Source of the DNA: Stenotrophomonas nitritireducens | GTDB taxonomy: Bacteria > Pseudomonadota > Gammaproteobacteria > Xanthomonadales > Xanthomonadaceae | Reading direction: 5' to 3' | DNA: 64,000 nt | Assembly (NCBI RefSeq): GCF_001700965.1 | Contig: NZ_CP016756.1 | Coordinates: forward strand, 2,904,501 to 2,968,500 | Shown here: positions 34,813-43,721 of the stretch, in pieces | Numbering within the stretch: the first letter of the stretch is position 1 | How the letters are laid out: each line of letters opens with the position of its first letter | The notes under the pieces: model-generated | What the model was told of the DNA's origin: nothing | Seen by the model: the letters and a program-made list of their open reading frames with translations, nothing else | Databases searched by the model: none | Made by a program: the position numbers and the translations under genes

Positions 34813-36756
34813 ATGGATCAGGTCTTGAAGGTGCTGGGTGTATTGGCCGTAGCAGCCGCTCTGGCGGGCTGCGGTAATCTGGGCAAGTCCAATGAAACAC
34901 GTATCAACGATGCAATACCGCCGGGCAGTGCGGTGCTGGCCAGCAAGCAGCGGCTGGAAGTGCAGTTGAAGGCAATGGGGCAGGATGTCGCCGGGTTCGA
35001 ACAGGCCTACCAGCAGCGTTTGCAGCAACGTGCACGTGAGTGCGGCAAGGACTACAAGGTTTCGCTGTTTGCCAGCAGTGAGAGCGTACGCGACGACCTG
35101 GCCGGCAATACCTGCTTTGCCGAAAGTGATGCCGCCCTTGAAGAGTGGCTGGTGCTGCAGCGGATGGCGGTGTTGCTGACCGCGCCGCCGCTGCGCGCGC
35201 TTGCCAAACCGCCGGCCAGCTTCATCAGCAGCAACAGTACCTTCCAGCAGCCCGTGTTTGCCGCTAAAGCTGGCGTTGTGGTGCTGCAGACGGATAGCAA
35301 GTACCGGTTGATCGACATGCAGACCAGTGAGGTTCTGCGCGAGGCCGAAGGACGGCTTGATGGTGGCACGCTGTCAGCCAATGGTCGCCTGCTTACCGTG
35401 GCCGCTGCTGACGGCGGCATGGAGGTGCTTGAGTCGGCGACCGGTGAGGTATTGACTACTTACGCGGTGTCACCACGGCGTTTCCACTGGCTGGAAGGCG
35501 TGGGGGCGATCTTCAGTGAACCGGCCAAGAAAGGCACGCAGCGGCGAACGACGATTGTCCTGCTGGATGCAACGGTAGGAAAGCGCATTCCCATTCCGCT
35601 CGACGCGGCATCGGTGGACCAGGTGTTGTCGGTACCAGGCAAGCCGAATCACTACCTGCTGTTCTCGCCCCGGCGCTTGGCCGAGATTGCGTTGCAGAAG
35701 GGCAAGGATGGCTGGTCGGTGCAATTGGTGTCCGAGCAGCCTACGCAGTTCGTTGCCAGTGATCGCGGCCTGGCAACCGCCGTGGACGGCAGCTACGTCG
35801 TGGTGGCACAGGGCCAGCTGCGGCAGTTCCTGCTCGCTGACCGGCAGCATCGGATACTGCCGCTGCAGCCGCTGCTGATCAATGCAGTATGGGCAACGCC
35901 GCGCAGCGATGAGCTGTTATTGCGCGCGCGCGTCGCCGGGCCGGTGTTCGACTACCGTCACTATGTTTATTCGCTGAGCCGGCAGACGCTGGCGCAGGTG
36001 GATTCAACAAAGTTGACATCCACGCAGTTCATCTTCATCCCGTCGTTGCAACGCAATGGTGTCATCGACCAGACCAAGATCCAGGTGTTGGAAGAGCTGC
36101 CCTTGCTGCCCGCGCAGGCAGCCAGCAGCGCGATCGCGCAGTACCAGGAGGAAGCCCGTGTCGCGATGTCCACCCGCACGCAGCAATGGGCGGAGATGGA
36201 GAGCAATCTCCGCGATGTCGAGCTTGCTGCTGCTGGTGCTTCGCCGGAGCATCAACTGCTGGTGCAGCGGGCGCGTGCGGCCCTGGCTGCGCGCAACCAG
36301 GCGGTGTCAGCGGCGCCGGCTGCACAGTCGCGCTCCGCCAATGCGCCGTTGGCGGTGTTGGCAGGAAACGCACGTATCGAAGCGGTGGGTGTGTACGAAG
36401 CCGCCAATGGGGTTCATGGGGTTGGCATACAACGGCAGGCCGGGTCCATCCAGGTACGGGTGCGCCGCTCCAATGCGCCGACCATTCTGGTGCTCAGTGC
36501 CTACGAGCCGGTCAATTGGATGCTGACCGTGGAGAGCGGCGCCAATCTGCAGGCCGTGCTGGTTGGCGGCTATCACCAGGGGCAGGTGTTTGGTGCCGGC
36601 AATGCGCGGATCATGCAACTGGGCCGCAATTATGCCTACAAGCGCGGTGACGGCGGTTACAGCGCGCTGGATGCCGAAGTGCAGCGTTTGACCGGCAAGT
36701 CGATCGGCGTGTTCCAGGGCCGCTATGACGGCACTACCTTCGTCACCGGCTTGTAG
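34813..36756 (+). CDS. Large lipoprotein with propeller-like region, unknown function
   Basis: 647 residues from ATG 34813 (GGGGG just upstream; the in-frame ATG at 34744 lies in repeat sequence). Lipobox LAGC puts the mature Cys at about residue 19. Residues 130-440 show repeated strand patterns typical of a WD40/YncE-like beta-propeller (DSKYRLIDMQTSEVLREAEG, DGGMEVLESATGEVLTTY, DGSYVVVAQGQLRQFL). A helical linker with AQYQEEARVAMSTRTQQWAEMESNLRDVE follows at about 450-500, then a C-terminal beta domain (VRRSNAPTILVLSAYEPVNWML). No family recognised. Confidence 0.7.
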   Translation: MDQVLKVLGVLAVAAALAGCGNLGKSNETRINDAIPPGSAVLASKQRLEVQLKAMGQDVAGFEQAYQQRLQQRARECGKDYKVSLFASSESVRDDLAGNTCFAESDAALEEWLVLQRMAVLLTAPPLRALAKPPASFISSNSTFQQPVFAAKAGVVVLQTDSKYRLIDMQTSEVLREAEGRLDGGTLSANGRLLTVAAADGGMEVLESATGEVLTTYAVSPRRFHWLEGVGAIFSEPAKKGTQRRTTIVLLDATVGKRIPIPLDAASVDQVLSVPGKPNHYLLFSPRRLAEIALQKGKDGWSVQLVSEQPTQFVASDRGLATAVDGSYVVVAQGQLRQFLLADRQHRILPLQPLLINAVWATPRSDELLLRARVAGPVFDYRHYVYSLSRQTLAQVDSTKLTSTQFIFIPSLQRNGVIDQTKIQVLEELPLLPAQAASSAIAQYQEEARVAMSTRTQQWAEMESNLRDVELAAAGASPEHQLLVQRARAALAARNQAVSAAPAAQSRSANAPLAVLAGNARIEAVGVYEAANGVHGVGIQRQAGSIQVRVRRSNAPTILVLSAYEPVNWMLTVESGANLQAVLVGGYHQGQVFGAGNARIMQLGRNYAYKRGDGGYSALDAEVQRLTGKSIGVFQGRYDGTTFVTGL

Positions 36757-36878
36757 CGGCGTATCGCAGCGCGGCACCTGCTCAGCTTTGTGCGCGCTGC
36801 AATACGGAAAAGCCACGCTGCAATAACCGTGGCCGTTGCAGGCTGGCGTTGCGGCATGCTGCCGCTGTGGAGGTTGCA

Positions 36879-37079
36879 ATGATCAGCAAGCAGACCCATC
36901 AGAACATGCACAAGGGCGAGCAGAATCGCCCCAACCGTCCGGCTACAGAAGAGGCGCGCAATGCCAATCCTTCGCGGCAGGCCTCGCGTGGTGAGCCCAG
37001 TCATCAGAAGGACATGCACGACCAGCACATGCTCGATCAGCGCGAGGCGGGCAAGCGCGATCAGGACAAGAAGCACTAG
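36879..37079 (+). CDS. Small hydrophilic Lys/His/Gln-rich protein
   Basis: 66 residues from ATG 36879 with GGAGG six bases upstream, a strong signal for such a short gene. Composition is extremely polar (Gln, His, Asn, Lys, Arg, Asp) with no hydrophobic core, predicting a disordered protein. Function unknown; the neighbouring BON and plasmid-stabilisation-like genes suggest a general stress group, which is only contextual. Confidence 0.6.
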   Translation: MISKQTHQNMHKGEQNRPNRPATEEARNANPSRQASRGEPSHQKDMHDQHMLDQREAGKRDQDKKH

Positions 37080-37309
37080 CTTTACCGCACAACCGGCTGG
37101 CGTCGCCCAAGTGCGGGTGACGCTGGTTGGAATCAGGACTTCGCGTCGTCGCAGCCTAGTGGGAACCACGGCGCTTGATTAAAGCAGGGCGATGCTGCGA
37201 TTTCATCAGTGTCGAGCAAACGCGCCGAAACGCGGTGATGGCACTTTCCGGTTACAGCACCTGCGGCACGCATTCGCGTGTCGCAGGTGCCTGTCGATGC
37301 GGGGATCAA

Positions 37310-37675
37310 TCAATTGGCCGGTTCACCGATGACCAGGCCGCTATCGTCGACGCTGATCACGCCATCCACGGCGGCGGCTGCGGCGCTCATGCGGTCGGCC
37401 TCGCTCTGGCTGCCGACCTGGCCGCTCAGTGACACCATCCCGCCACGCGTCTGCACGTGGATCTCCATGCCCGGCGTATCCCGCACACGCAGCAACCTTG
37501 CTTTCACTTCGCGGCTTATCCAGGCGTCACTTCCTGGTTGCTCGGCAGCGCGGTCGCCGCTATCGACGGCTGGAGGCGCCTCCTGCGCGGGCAGGGCAGT
37601 GGCGGTGGCCACGGGAGTGCAGGTGGGAAGGGCGGCTGCAATCAACAAAGCACTTCGCAGGTGCAGGCGTTTCAT
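37310..37675 (-). CDS. BON-domain periplasmic protein
   Basis: 121 residues from ATG 37675 with GAGGAG eight bases upstream. After a signal sequence (possible lipid attachment at Cys19) and a linker, residues 50-120 form one BON domain: DAWISREVKARLLRV...HVQTRGGMVSLSGQVGSQSEADRM...VDGVISVDDSGLVI. BON domains occur in envelope stress proteins such as OsmY and may bind phospholipid. Only one domain is present; OsmY has two. Confidence 0.82.
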   Translation of the reverse strand: MKRLHLRSALLIAAALPTCTPVATATALPAQEAPPAVDSGDRAAEQPGSDAWISREVKARLLRVRDTPGMEIHVQTRGGMVSLSGQVGSQSEADRMSAAAAAVDGVISVDDSGLVIGEPAN

Positions 37676-37910
37676 CGCGATGCTCCTCTGGGTGGACAGG
37701 GGCCGGGTTTTCCTCGACCCGTTGCGAGCCTAGCAAGGCAGGGGTTAGCCAACCGCGTCCTTGTTGTTAGCAGCATGCGAACACCCGGTATTCAGCCAGG
37801 GAAATGCCCGCTGAAGAATTGCCTGTCTTTCGGAATTTTCAGCGCACCCGCACGCGACGCTTACGCGATCCGGCCTAGTGTCATCGCCACATCCAAAGCG
37901 GAGCCAGCTG

Positions 37911-38096
37911 ATGACACGCGGTGATAGAAGTGCATATACAGACAAGCAGAAGCGCCAGGCCGAACATATCGAGCAGAGCGAACGCAAGGAAGGGCGCTCG
38001 AAGGAAGACGCGGAACGTATCGCCTGGGCGACAGTGAACAAGCAGGATGGTGGTGGCAAGAAGTCTGGTTCGGGGCGAGCTTCTAACAAGCACTAA
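37911..38096 (+). CDS. Small conserved plasmid-stabilisation-like protein
   Basis: 61 residues from ATG 37911, GGAG eight bases upstream. The sequence YTDKQKRQAEHIEQSERKEGRSKEDAERIAWATVNKQDGGGKKSGSG matches a widespread short family usually annotated as plasmid stabilisation protein, whose function is not established. It is highly charged and lacks membrane segments. Confidence 0.75.
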   Translation: MTRGDRSAYTDKQKRQAEHIEQSERKEGRSKEDAERIAWATVNKQDGGGKKSGSGRASNKH

Positions 38097-38114
38097 TTAG
38101 TGTCTGTTTGTGGT

Positions 38115-38211
38115 TGTGGGAGCGGCGTAAGCCGCGAAGCTGGCGATCTGAATAAGCCGCGAAGCTGGTGATCTGAACGTGCAGTGGCTTCGCGGCTTAC
38201 GCCGCTCCCAC
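38115..38211. repeat. Inverted REP pair, GTGGGAGCGGCGTAAGCCGCGAAGC family
   Basis: A copy at 38115-38140 faces an inverted copy ending at 38211, with an extra partial internal copy between them. It separates the convergent small-protein gene and phoD and may act as a bidirectional terminator. The same family recurs at 43392, 50701, 53674 and 60079. Confidence 0.85.
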
Positions 38212-38224
38212 AAAGGTGAGCTCT

Positions 38225-39856
38225 TTAGCTGAAGGCTTTCCTGTCCTTCTCTGCACTCATCCGGTGGCTGCCTGCGGTTGCGATGCTACGTGTCTTGATG
38301 CTCTGCATGAACACCCATTCGCCGCTGATGCTTGCCGGTGTGATATCGATCATGGCGTAGCCGCGCTGCGAGGTGTCGCACCAGCTCAGTTCCGGGTTGC
38401 TGGCCATGAAGGCGCGCGCAACGGCATCCGGTGCGGCGGCGAGGCTGCCTTCGATACCGCCGGAAGTGACAGCCTGAACAGCGAACTCCACGCCCGCAGG
38501 CCTGCCCTCGTGTTGCAGCGAGTACGCCCAGGCGTTGTGGCTGTCACCGGACAGCATCACCAGATTGGCATCGGCACTTTGCGCTGCCTGCAACAGGCGC
38601 GCCCGGGCAGCCGGATAGCCATCCCAGCGGTCCATCCACATCGGCAGCCCAAGCCGTGCGCCATGCACGTTGTTCTTGAAGGCCTGCACGCTGCGCTCAC
38701 TGGCGTCACTGCGCAGCATGCCCAGCGTTTCGGCTGGCATCACGGTGCGGCCGAGGATGGTGCCCATGCCAACCAGCTGCCACTGATTGCGCGCGGCGTT
38801 GGCTTTCAATGCGTCATGGAGCCAGGTTTCCTGTTCCAGGCCGAGCATGGTTGCCGAGGGATCCTGCCACGGCCCATCGCGGAAGGCTTCCAGGGCGGCA
38901 TCGGTGCCGGCCTTGTAGGCGCTGCCGATATCGGCGGGTTGGGTGCGGCCCAGCAGGCGGGATTCGGTACGGTACAAGGTGCCGAGGTTGCCGATCGGGT
39001 AGGCCTTCCACGGTTCATCGGATACCGGCATCCATTCGCGATAGGCCTGCATTGCGGCGGCCTTGCGGGTATTCCAGTCGCCTTCACTGGCGGGCTGGTG
39101 ATTCTGCGCGCCACCTTCCCAGCTGTCGTTGGCGCTTTCATGGTCGTCCCACAACGCCACCATCGCCGCATTCTGGTGCAGGGCCTGCAGGTCGGCGTCG
39201 GCGCGGTAGCAGGCCAGGCGCATGCGGTAGTCCAGCAGCGAGATCATTTCGTGTTCGTGAGCCGGCATCACCTCGCGCTCGGCGATGCGGTCCTGTGCCT
39301 TGTACGCGCCGATGCCGTACTCGTAGAGGTAGTCGCCCACATGCAGCCACAGGTCCATGTCCTCGCGTTGCGCGGCATGCGCGTAGGCGTTGAACCAGCC
39401 CATCGGCAGGTTGGCGCAGGAGAACAGGCCCAGCCTGAAACGGGCCACGTCGCCTATCGGCAGGGTGCGGGTGCGGCCGGTGGGGGAGTGGCTGCCGTCG
39501 GCGGCGATGAAGCGGTACCAGTAGGTGATGCCGGGCTGCAGGCCGGCCAGGGTGAGCTTGGCGGTCCAGTCGCGGTAGCTGCCGGTGCGTACGCTGGCGG
39601 CTGCAACCACATTGCGGAACGCGCGGTCGCTGGCGATCTCCGCCTGCAGGGTGGTCTCGTCGGTGTCGCCGGCGGGCACGTAGCGGGTCCATAGCAGCAT
39701 CGAATTGGGGCCGGGTTCGCCGCTGGCGACGTTGTGGGTAAAGCCCTTGGCCGCCTGGATCTGCGCGGCGAAGGCGCGGCCGAGCGGAAGCAGCAGCGCG
39801 CCCAGCCCGAGGCTGGCGCCAATGATCAGACGGCGGCGGTCGATGTTGGTGGTCAT
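38225..39856 (-). CDS. phoD: Alkaline phosphatase D family phosphodiesterase/phosphatase
   Basis: 543 residues from ATG 39856. The N-terminus NIDRRRLIIGASLG is a Tat signal, as usual for PhoD, so the enzyme is exported folded. After an N-terminal Fn3-like domain (GFTHNVASGEPGPNSMLLWTRY) come the metal ligands: FSCAN (Cys and Asn side), VGDYLYEYG, WDDHE and LSGDSHNAW. PhoD enzymes need Ca/Fe and release phosphate from mono- and diesters. It follows the TonB receptor on the same strand by 208 bases, consistent with joint phosphate or organophosphate scavenging. Confidence 0.88.
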   Translation of the reverse strand: MTTNIDRRRLIIGASLGLGALLLPLGRAFAAQIQAAKGFTHNVASGEPGPNSMLLWTRYVPAGDTDETTLQAEIASDRAFRNVVAAASVRTGSYRDWTAKLTLAGLQPGITYWYRFIAADGSHSPTGRTRTLPIGDVARFRLGLFSCANLPMGWFNAYAHAAQREDMDLWLHVGDYLYEYGIGAYKAQDRIAEREVMPAHEHEMISLLDYRMRLACYRADADLQALHQNAAMVALWDDHESANDSWEGGAQNHQPASEGDWNTRKAAAMQAYREWMPVSDEPWKAYPIGNLGTLYRTESRLLGRTQPADIGSAYKAGTDAALEAFRDGPWQDPSATMLGLEQETWLHDALKANAARNQWQLVGMGTILGRTVMPAETLGMLRSDASERSVQAFKNNVHGARLGLPMWMDRWDGYPAARARLLQAAQSADANLVMLSGDSHNAWAYSLQHEGRPAGVEFAVQAVTSGGIEGSLAAAPDAVARAFMASNPELSWCDTSQRGYAMIDITPASISGEWVFMQSIKTRSIATAGSHRMSAEKDRKAFS

Positions 39857-39988
39857 TGCGGGCTCTTTGGGTTGCTGGTGGCGGGTGAAGCAAGATGGAT
39901 TGTTGGGCGCGACGGCCTTCCCGCTTCGCACTCCGGCCCTTGCATTGATGCAAGAGCGTTCGTTGCGCAGCGAACCTGCGCTTTGCAA

Positions 39989-40020
39989 GCTGCCCTCTCC
40001 CGCAAGCGGGAGAGGGCAGC
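39989..40020. repeat. Perfect 15-bp hairpin between TonB receptor and phoD
   Basis: GCTGCCCTCTCCCGC (39989-40003) and its exact inverse (40006-40020) are separated by two bases. It belongs to the CTCTCCC-GGGAGAG repeat family also tandemly arrayed at 14.3 kb. In a receptor-phoD transcript it would form an intercistronic stem that could stabilise the upstream mRNA or attenuate phoD. Confidence 0.75.
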
Positions 40021-40064
40021 AAGCCTTCTTCTTTCGGGGCGTTGTGCCCTTGCCAGTTCGCGCC

Positions 40065-43000
40065 TCAGAAGCGGCCGCGGATGCCGAAGTTCCACATCGA
40101 GCCGTATACCGTGTACATCTGCACGCGGCTGGGGATGTTGGAATAGATCACTTCCGGTTCGTTGAAGATGTTGCGGCCGGCCAGCATTACGTCGATGTTG
40201 TCGGTGAGCTTGTAGCTGGCGCTGATGTTCCACAGCTCACGTGCATCGCGGTAGAGGATGCCGTTGTTGGCGGTGGTGGGCGTATTGCTCAGCGCGCTGA
40301 CGCGGTGCTCGGACTGGTAGTTGCCGTTGATCTGGAAATCAAAGCGGCCGTAGTTGTAGCGGATGCCCCAGTTGGCCGCTTGCTTGGGAATGTTCTGGCG
40401 CGGGCCGTCCGGGTTCACCTGGGTCAGTGAGCCATACACGCTCAGGCCCTTCCAGGCGCCGGGCAGGAAAGTCATCTGCTGGTTGTATTCCAGCACCACG
40501 CCCTCGTTGGTGCTGGTACCCGGTGCGTTCTGTGCGCTGCGGAAGGTATAGCCCTCGTAGTCGTTCGGGTTGAAGCCGACGTCTTCCGGATTGACGGTGA
40601 TGCCGGTGACCTGCATGTCCTGCATATCCAGCTTGTAGTACGACAGGCCCAGCAGGCCCGACGGCTCCAAGTAGTACTGCAGGCTGGCGTAGTACTTGGT
40701 GGAATGCTCGGGCTTGAGCTGGGCGTTGGGCACGCTGACGATCATGGTGTCGTCGTTGACTGCCACCACGCCGCCGAGGTTGCCGTAGTCCGGGCGCAGG
40801 ATCGACTGGCTGAAAGATAGCTGGCCAACCAGCTTGTCGGTGAAGTCGTATTTGACCCCGCCGCTGAGGAAGAAGTCGTCGTACTCGCCCTTGCGGGTGG
40901 TGTAGCGGCCGTTGTTGTACTGGTACATCAGGCCTTCGACGGTATTGACGTTCAGGCCGGCGGCAGTGACCTCGCTGACCGGGCGCACGTCGGCCACGCG
41001 GGCGGCGGTACGGGTCTTCTCATAACGCAGGCCGAGGTCGAAGCGGGCATCGCCCAGGCGGGTTTCGGCTTCGATATAGGCCGCATCCACTTCTTCCTGG
41101 ATACGCTTGTTGTTGTCCAGCCGGCGCTTGAGGTTTCCCACCACATCCGGCACGAAGTATTCCGGGTGTTCCTGGAAGATGTCGTACATCGCGTAGTTGC
41201 TGTCGGCGCGCCAACCCTGCTGGTTCATGTTGCCGGCACCGGTACCGATGATCTCGAAGTCGTAATTATTGGTCCACGGCACGCTCGCACCCGGATCGGT
41301 CTGACTGCCGTTGGGGCCTACATATTTGTATTGCTGGTACGAGCCTTCATTGGTGCGCCAGTCATTGCGGCGCGTGCCCAGGCCACCCATCAGCGTCACC
41401 GGCGTGTCGTTGAAGCTGAGGTGGCGCTTCAGGTCGAGGTTGACGCCATACTGGTCGTTGAGTGCATCGGACTCCGCGCTGCGCACGTTGTAGCCGATCT
41501 CGGCATCACGGTTGAAGTTGCTTGGGTCGCCCCACGGGCGCCCGCCGGTCTGGGCGAGGTTCCATTCGTGCGAGCTCTCCGAGGGGCGATCCAGGGTGAA
41601 GCCGATGCCGGTCAACCAGCTGTCGGTGCGCTGGAAGAAGCCCTTGCTGGTGTCGCGGAAATTGAACTCGGCACCGGAATAACTACCGCGCAGCACTGCT
41701 TCCCAGTCCTCGCCCTTGTACTCCAGCTTGGGCGCGATCAGGTAGGCCGGCGTGCCGGCATAGCGGTGCGAGTACTGGGTGTGCAGGCGGGTATTGGTGC
41801 CGTTGGGATTGACCACGATGTGGTTGGGGGTGGAACCCGGCGCGGCTTCGGACTTGCTGGTGGTGCCGAAGATCAGATAGGTGTACTGGTTGAAGTACTC
41901 CACGTCGTACATCGAGTAGGTGCTGCGCAGGGACGCCACCAGCTCATCGGTGATCTGGTAATCCAGGCTCAGGTTGGCGGCGGTGCGGCTGGTCATCTTC
42001 GGGCCCGGGCGCCACATCACCCGGTAGGGCATGGCGCTGCCATCAGCCTTATAGGCGTAGTCGGTCTGGATGCGGTCCTGCTGCACATAGTTGGCGTTGT
42101 AGCTGGCGTTGAACTCCACGCCGAAGCGCCCGTCCATGAACACGTCGCCGAAGCCGAACTGGCCGGATGGGTAGATGGTGTCGTGCTTCTTGTCATCCGG
42201 AAAATACTTGCCCGACCAGTTGGAATCGGAGGTGCCCACCGCTCCAAGCTGGAACACGATGTCGCGCTTGGTGCGCTGGAACGCGTACTTGCTGCGCAGG
42301 TTGATGTTGCCACCGGGCGAATCGGCATCCATCGCCGCGGTCAACGTGTTGTTGAGCTCGATCGATTCGATGCCGGTGATCGACATCTGCTCGAACGAGT
42401 TCTGCCGGCCCGAATTATTGTTCGAGGTGGCCGTGGCCATGCGCGCGCCATCGGTGGTGAAGGTGGAGTACTTCGGGTCCAGGCCGCCAATGCGCACCGC
42501 GGTGGCATCCACCTCGGTGTAATCCAGCGACAGGCCCGGCATCGACTTCATGAACTCACCGACATCGCCCATGGTCAGCGCGCCATAATTGTCGGCAGCC
42601 ACCACGTTCTTTGCGTTCATCGCCGCGCGCCGCTCCATGATCGCGCTGGCCTGGCCGTCGCGCGAAGCGGTGACCTTGATCGCATCCAGGTCGGTTGCAT
42701 CGCCGCCACCGGCGGTATAGGACGGCGCCTTCAAGGCGACTTCGACGCTGGTGGTCTTGCCGGCATCAATCGAAGCGCTGAGTCTTGCTTCCTGCAGGCC
42801 GGTGTATTTCACCTGCACGGTGACATCGCCGGCGGGAATGCCGGTCAACTGGAAGTGTCCGCCTTCCTGCGAGTAGCTGACATTGCGGCTGCCTTCAATA
42901 CGCACCTCGGCGTTGCGGACGTACTCGCCGGTGGCAGTGTTGAGCACGCGGCCACGCAGGCTGCCGCTGCCAATGGTCTGGCTGCTGCCGTCTGTGACTT

Positions 43001-43079
43001 GTTGCGCCAACAGGTCGGGTGAAACGCAAAGCGCTGCCAGGATGGCGCTGACCAGCGCCGACTTCTTTACTTCGAGCAT
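40065..43079 (-). CDS. TonB-dependent receptor with N-terminal carboxypeptidase-like domain
   Basis: 1004 residues from ATG 43079, CGGAA upstream. Signal peptide ends near LLAQ. Residues about 35-115 form a carboxypeptidase regulatory-like domain (SLRGRVLNTATGEYVRNAEVRIEG), a trait of xanthomonad and caulobacter receptors. The plug follows (DAIKVTASRDGQASAIMERRAAMNAKNVVAADNYG), then a 22-strand-type barrel ending in SMWNFGIRGRF. Substrate unknown; co-orientation with phoD points to phosphorylated organic compounds. A weak Pho-box-like element lies upstream. Confidence 0.9.
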   Translation of the reverse strand: MLEVKKSALVSAILAALCVSPDLLAQQVTDGSSQTIGSGSLRGRVLNTATGEYVRNAEVRIEGSRNVSYSQEGGHFQLTGIPAGDVTVQVKYTGLQEARLSASIDAGKTTSVEVALKAPSYTAGGGDATDLDAIKVTASRDGQASAIMERRAAMNAKNVVAADNYGALTMGDVGEFMKSMPGLSLDYTEVDATAVRIGGLDPKYSTFTTDGARMATATSNNNSGRQNSFEQMSITGIESIELNNTLTAAMDADSPGGNINLRSKYAFQRTKRDIVFQLGAVGTSDSNWSGKYFPDDKKHDTIYPSGQFGFGDVFMDGRFGVEFNASYNANYVQQDRIQTDYAYKADGSAMPYRVMWRPGPKMTSRTAANLSLDYQITDELVASLRSTYSMYDVEYFNQYTYLIFGTTSKSEAAPGSTPNHIVVNPNGTNTRLHTQYSHRYAGTPAYLIAPKLEYKGEDWEAVLRGSYSGAEFNFRDTSKGFFQRTDSWLTGIGFTLDRPSESSHEWNLAQTGGRPWGDPSNFNRDAEIGYNVRSAESDALNDQYGVNLDLKRHLSFNDTPVTLMGGLGTRRNDWRTNEGSYQQYKYVGPNGSQTDPGASVPWTNNYDFEIIGTGAGNMNQQGWRADSNYAMYDIFQEHPEYFVPDVVGNLKRRLDNNKRIQEEVDAAYIEAETRLGDARFDLGLRYEKTRTAARVADVRPVSEVTAAGLNVNTVEGLMYQYNNGRYTTRKGEYDDFFLSGGVKYDFTDKLVGQLSFSQSILRPDYGNLGGVVAVNDDTMIVSVPNAQLKPEHSTKYYASLQYYLEPSGLLGLSYYKLDMQDMQVTGITVNPEDVGFNPNDYEGYTFRSAQNAPGTSTNEGVVLEYNQQMTFLPGAWKGLSVYGSLTQVNPDGPRQNIPKQAANWGIRYNYGRFDFQINGNYQSEHRVSALSNTPTTANNGILYRDARELWNISASYKLTDNIDVMLAGRNIFNEPEVIYSNIPSRVQMYTVYGSMWNFGIRGRF

Positions 43080-43159
43080 GGATCTGTTCCGGAGAGTGTG
43101 GGAGTACCGCACACAGCTGGGGCTACGCCGTGCAAGCGGCGCCACCTTACGTCCGGACA

Positions 43160-43177
43160 ATTACAGAACCTTTACGT
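43160..43177 (-). promoter_or_regulatory. Weak Pho-box-like element upstream of TonB receptor
   Basis: Read on the minus strand, ACGTAAA and CTGTAAT are separated by four bases (7-4-7, 11-base period), the spacing of PhoB half-sites, about 80 bases before the receptor start. Only the GTAA cores agree with the consensus, so this is a tentative call. Confidence 0.25.
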
Positions 43178-43391
43178 TTGAGCCATGGATACTGTCGCTA
43201 GTGAAACTGCTTTTGCTTTGCTCTGGCTGCGGAGTGGTGCGGGGCGCCAGCGGGGCTGGCATTTGTCGCGCGCGAGGCTTGTGTATCTGAGAATTTCTGA
43301 TCGCGTGTGGGAGTGAAGATGTGTGCGCTGGCGCACATGCAGGTTTCAGCGCCGAGGCCATCAACCCGCCGGGCCGCGGGCCATTGTCTTT

Positions 43392-43697
43392 GTGGTAGCG
43401 GCGTAAGCCGCGAAGCTAGAGCTGCCAGAAAGCAGCCGCTTCGGGCATTGAGTTAATTAGCTGAAGTGCGTTCGTACTGAGTTCTGCAGATGTGTCAGCT
43501 TCGCGGCTGACGCCGCTCCTACAAAAGCAGGGGATTCGCGACAACAACGGCTGTTGTAGGAGCGGCGTAAGCCGCGAAGCCACTATTGTCCGGGACACGC
43601 ATTGCCGTTGAAATCTGCAACAACAGAACTTCCATATGATTGGGCAGCTTCAAGGTTGCTTGTTGCTATCAGCTTCGCGGCCTACACCGCTCCCACA
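43392..43697. repeat. Two REP pairs in the gap upstream of the TonB receptor
   Basis: The gap 43080-43721 has no gene. It holds REP copies at about 43392-43415 and inverted at 43497-43520, then 43553-43580 and inverted at 43671-43697 (the last is diverged). Sequence between them is unrelated to the spacers of the other arrays. Confidence 0.8.
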
Positions 43698-43721
43698 TGC
43701 GGGAGATTCCTCGGGGACGCG

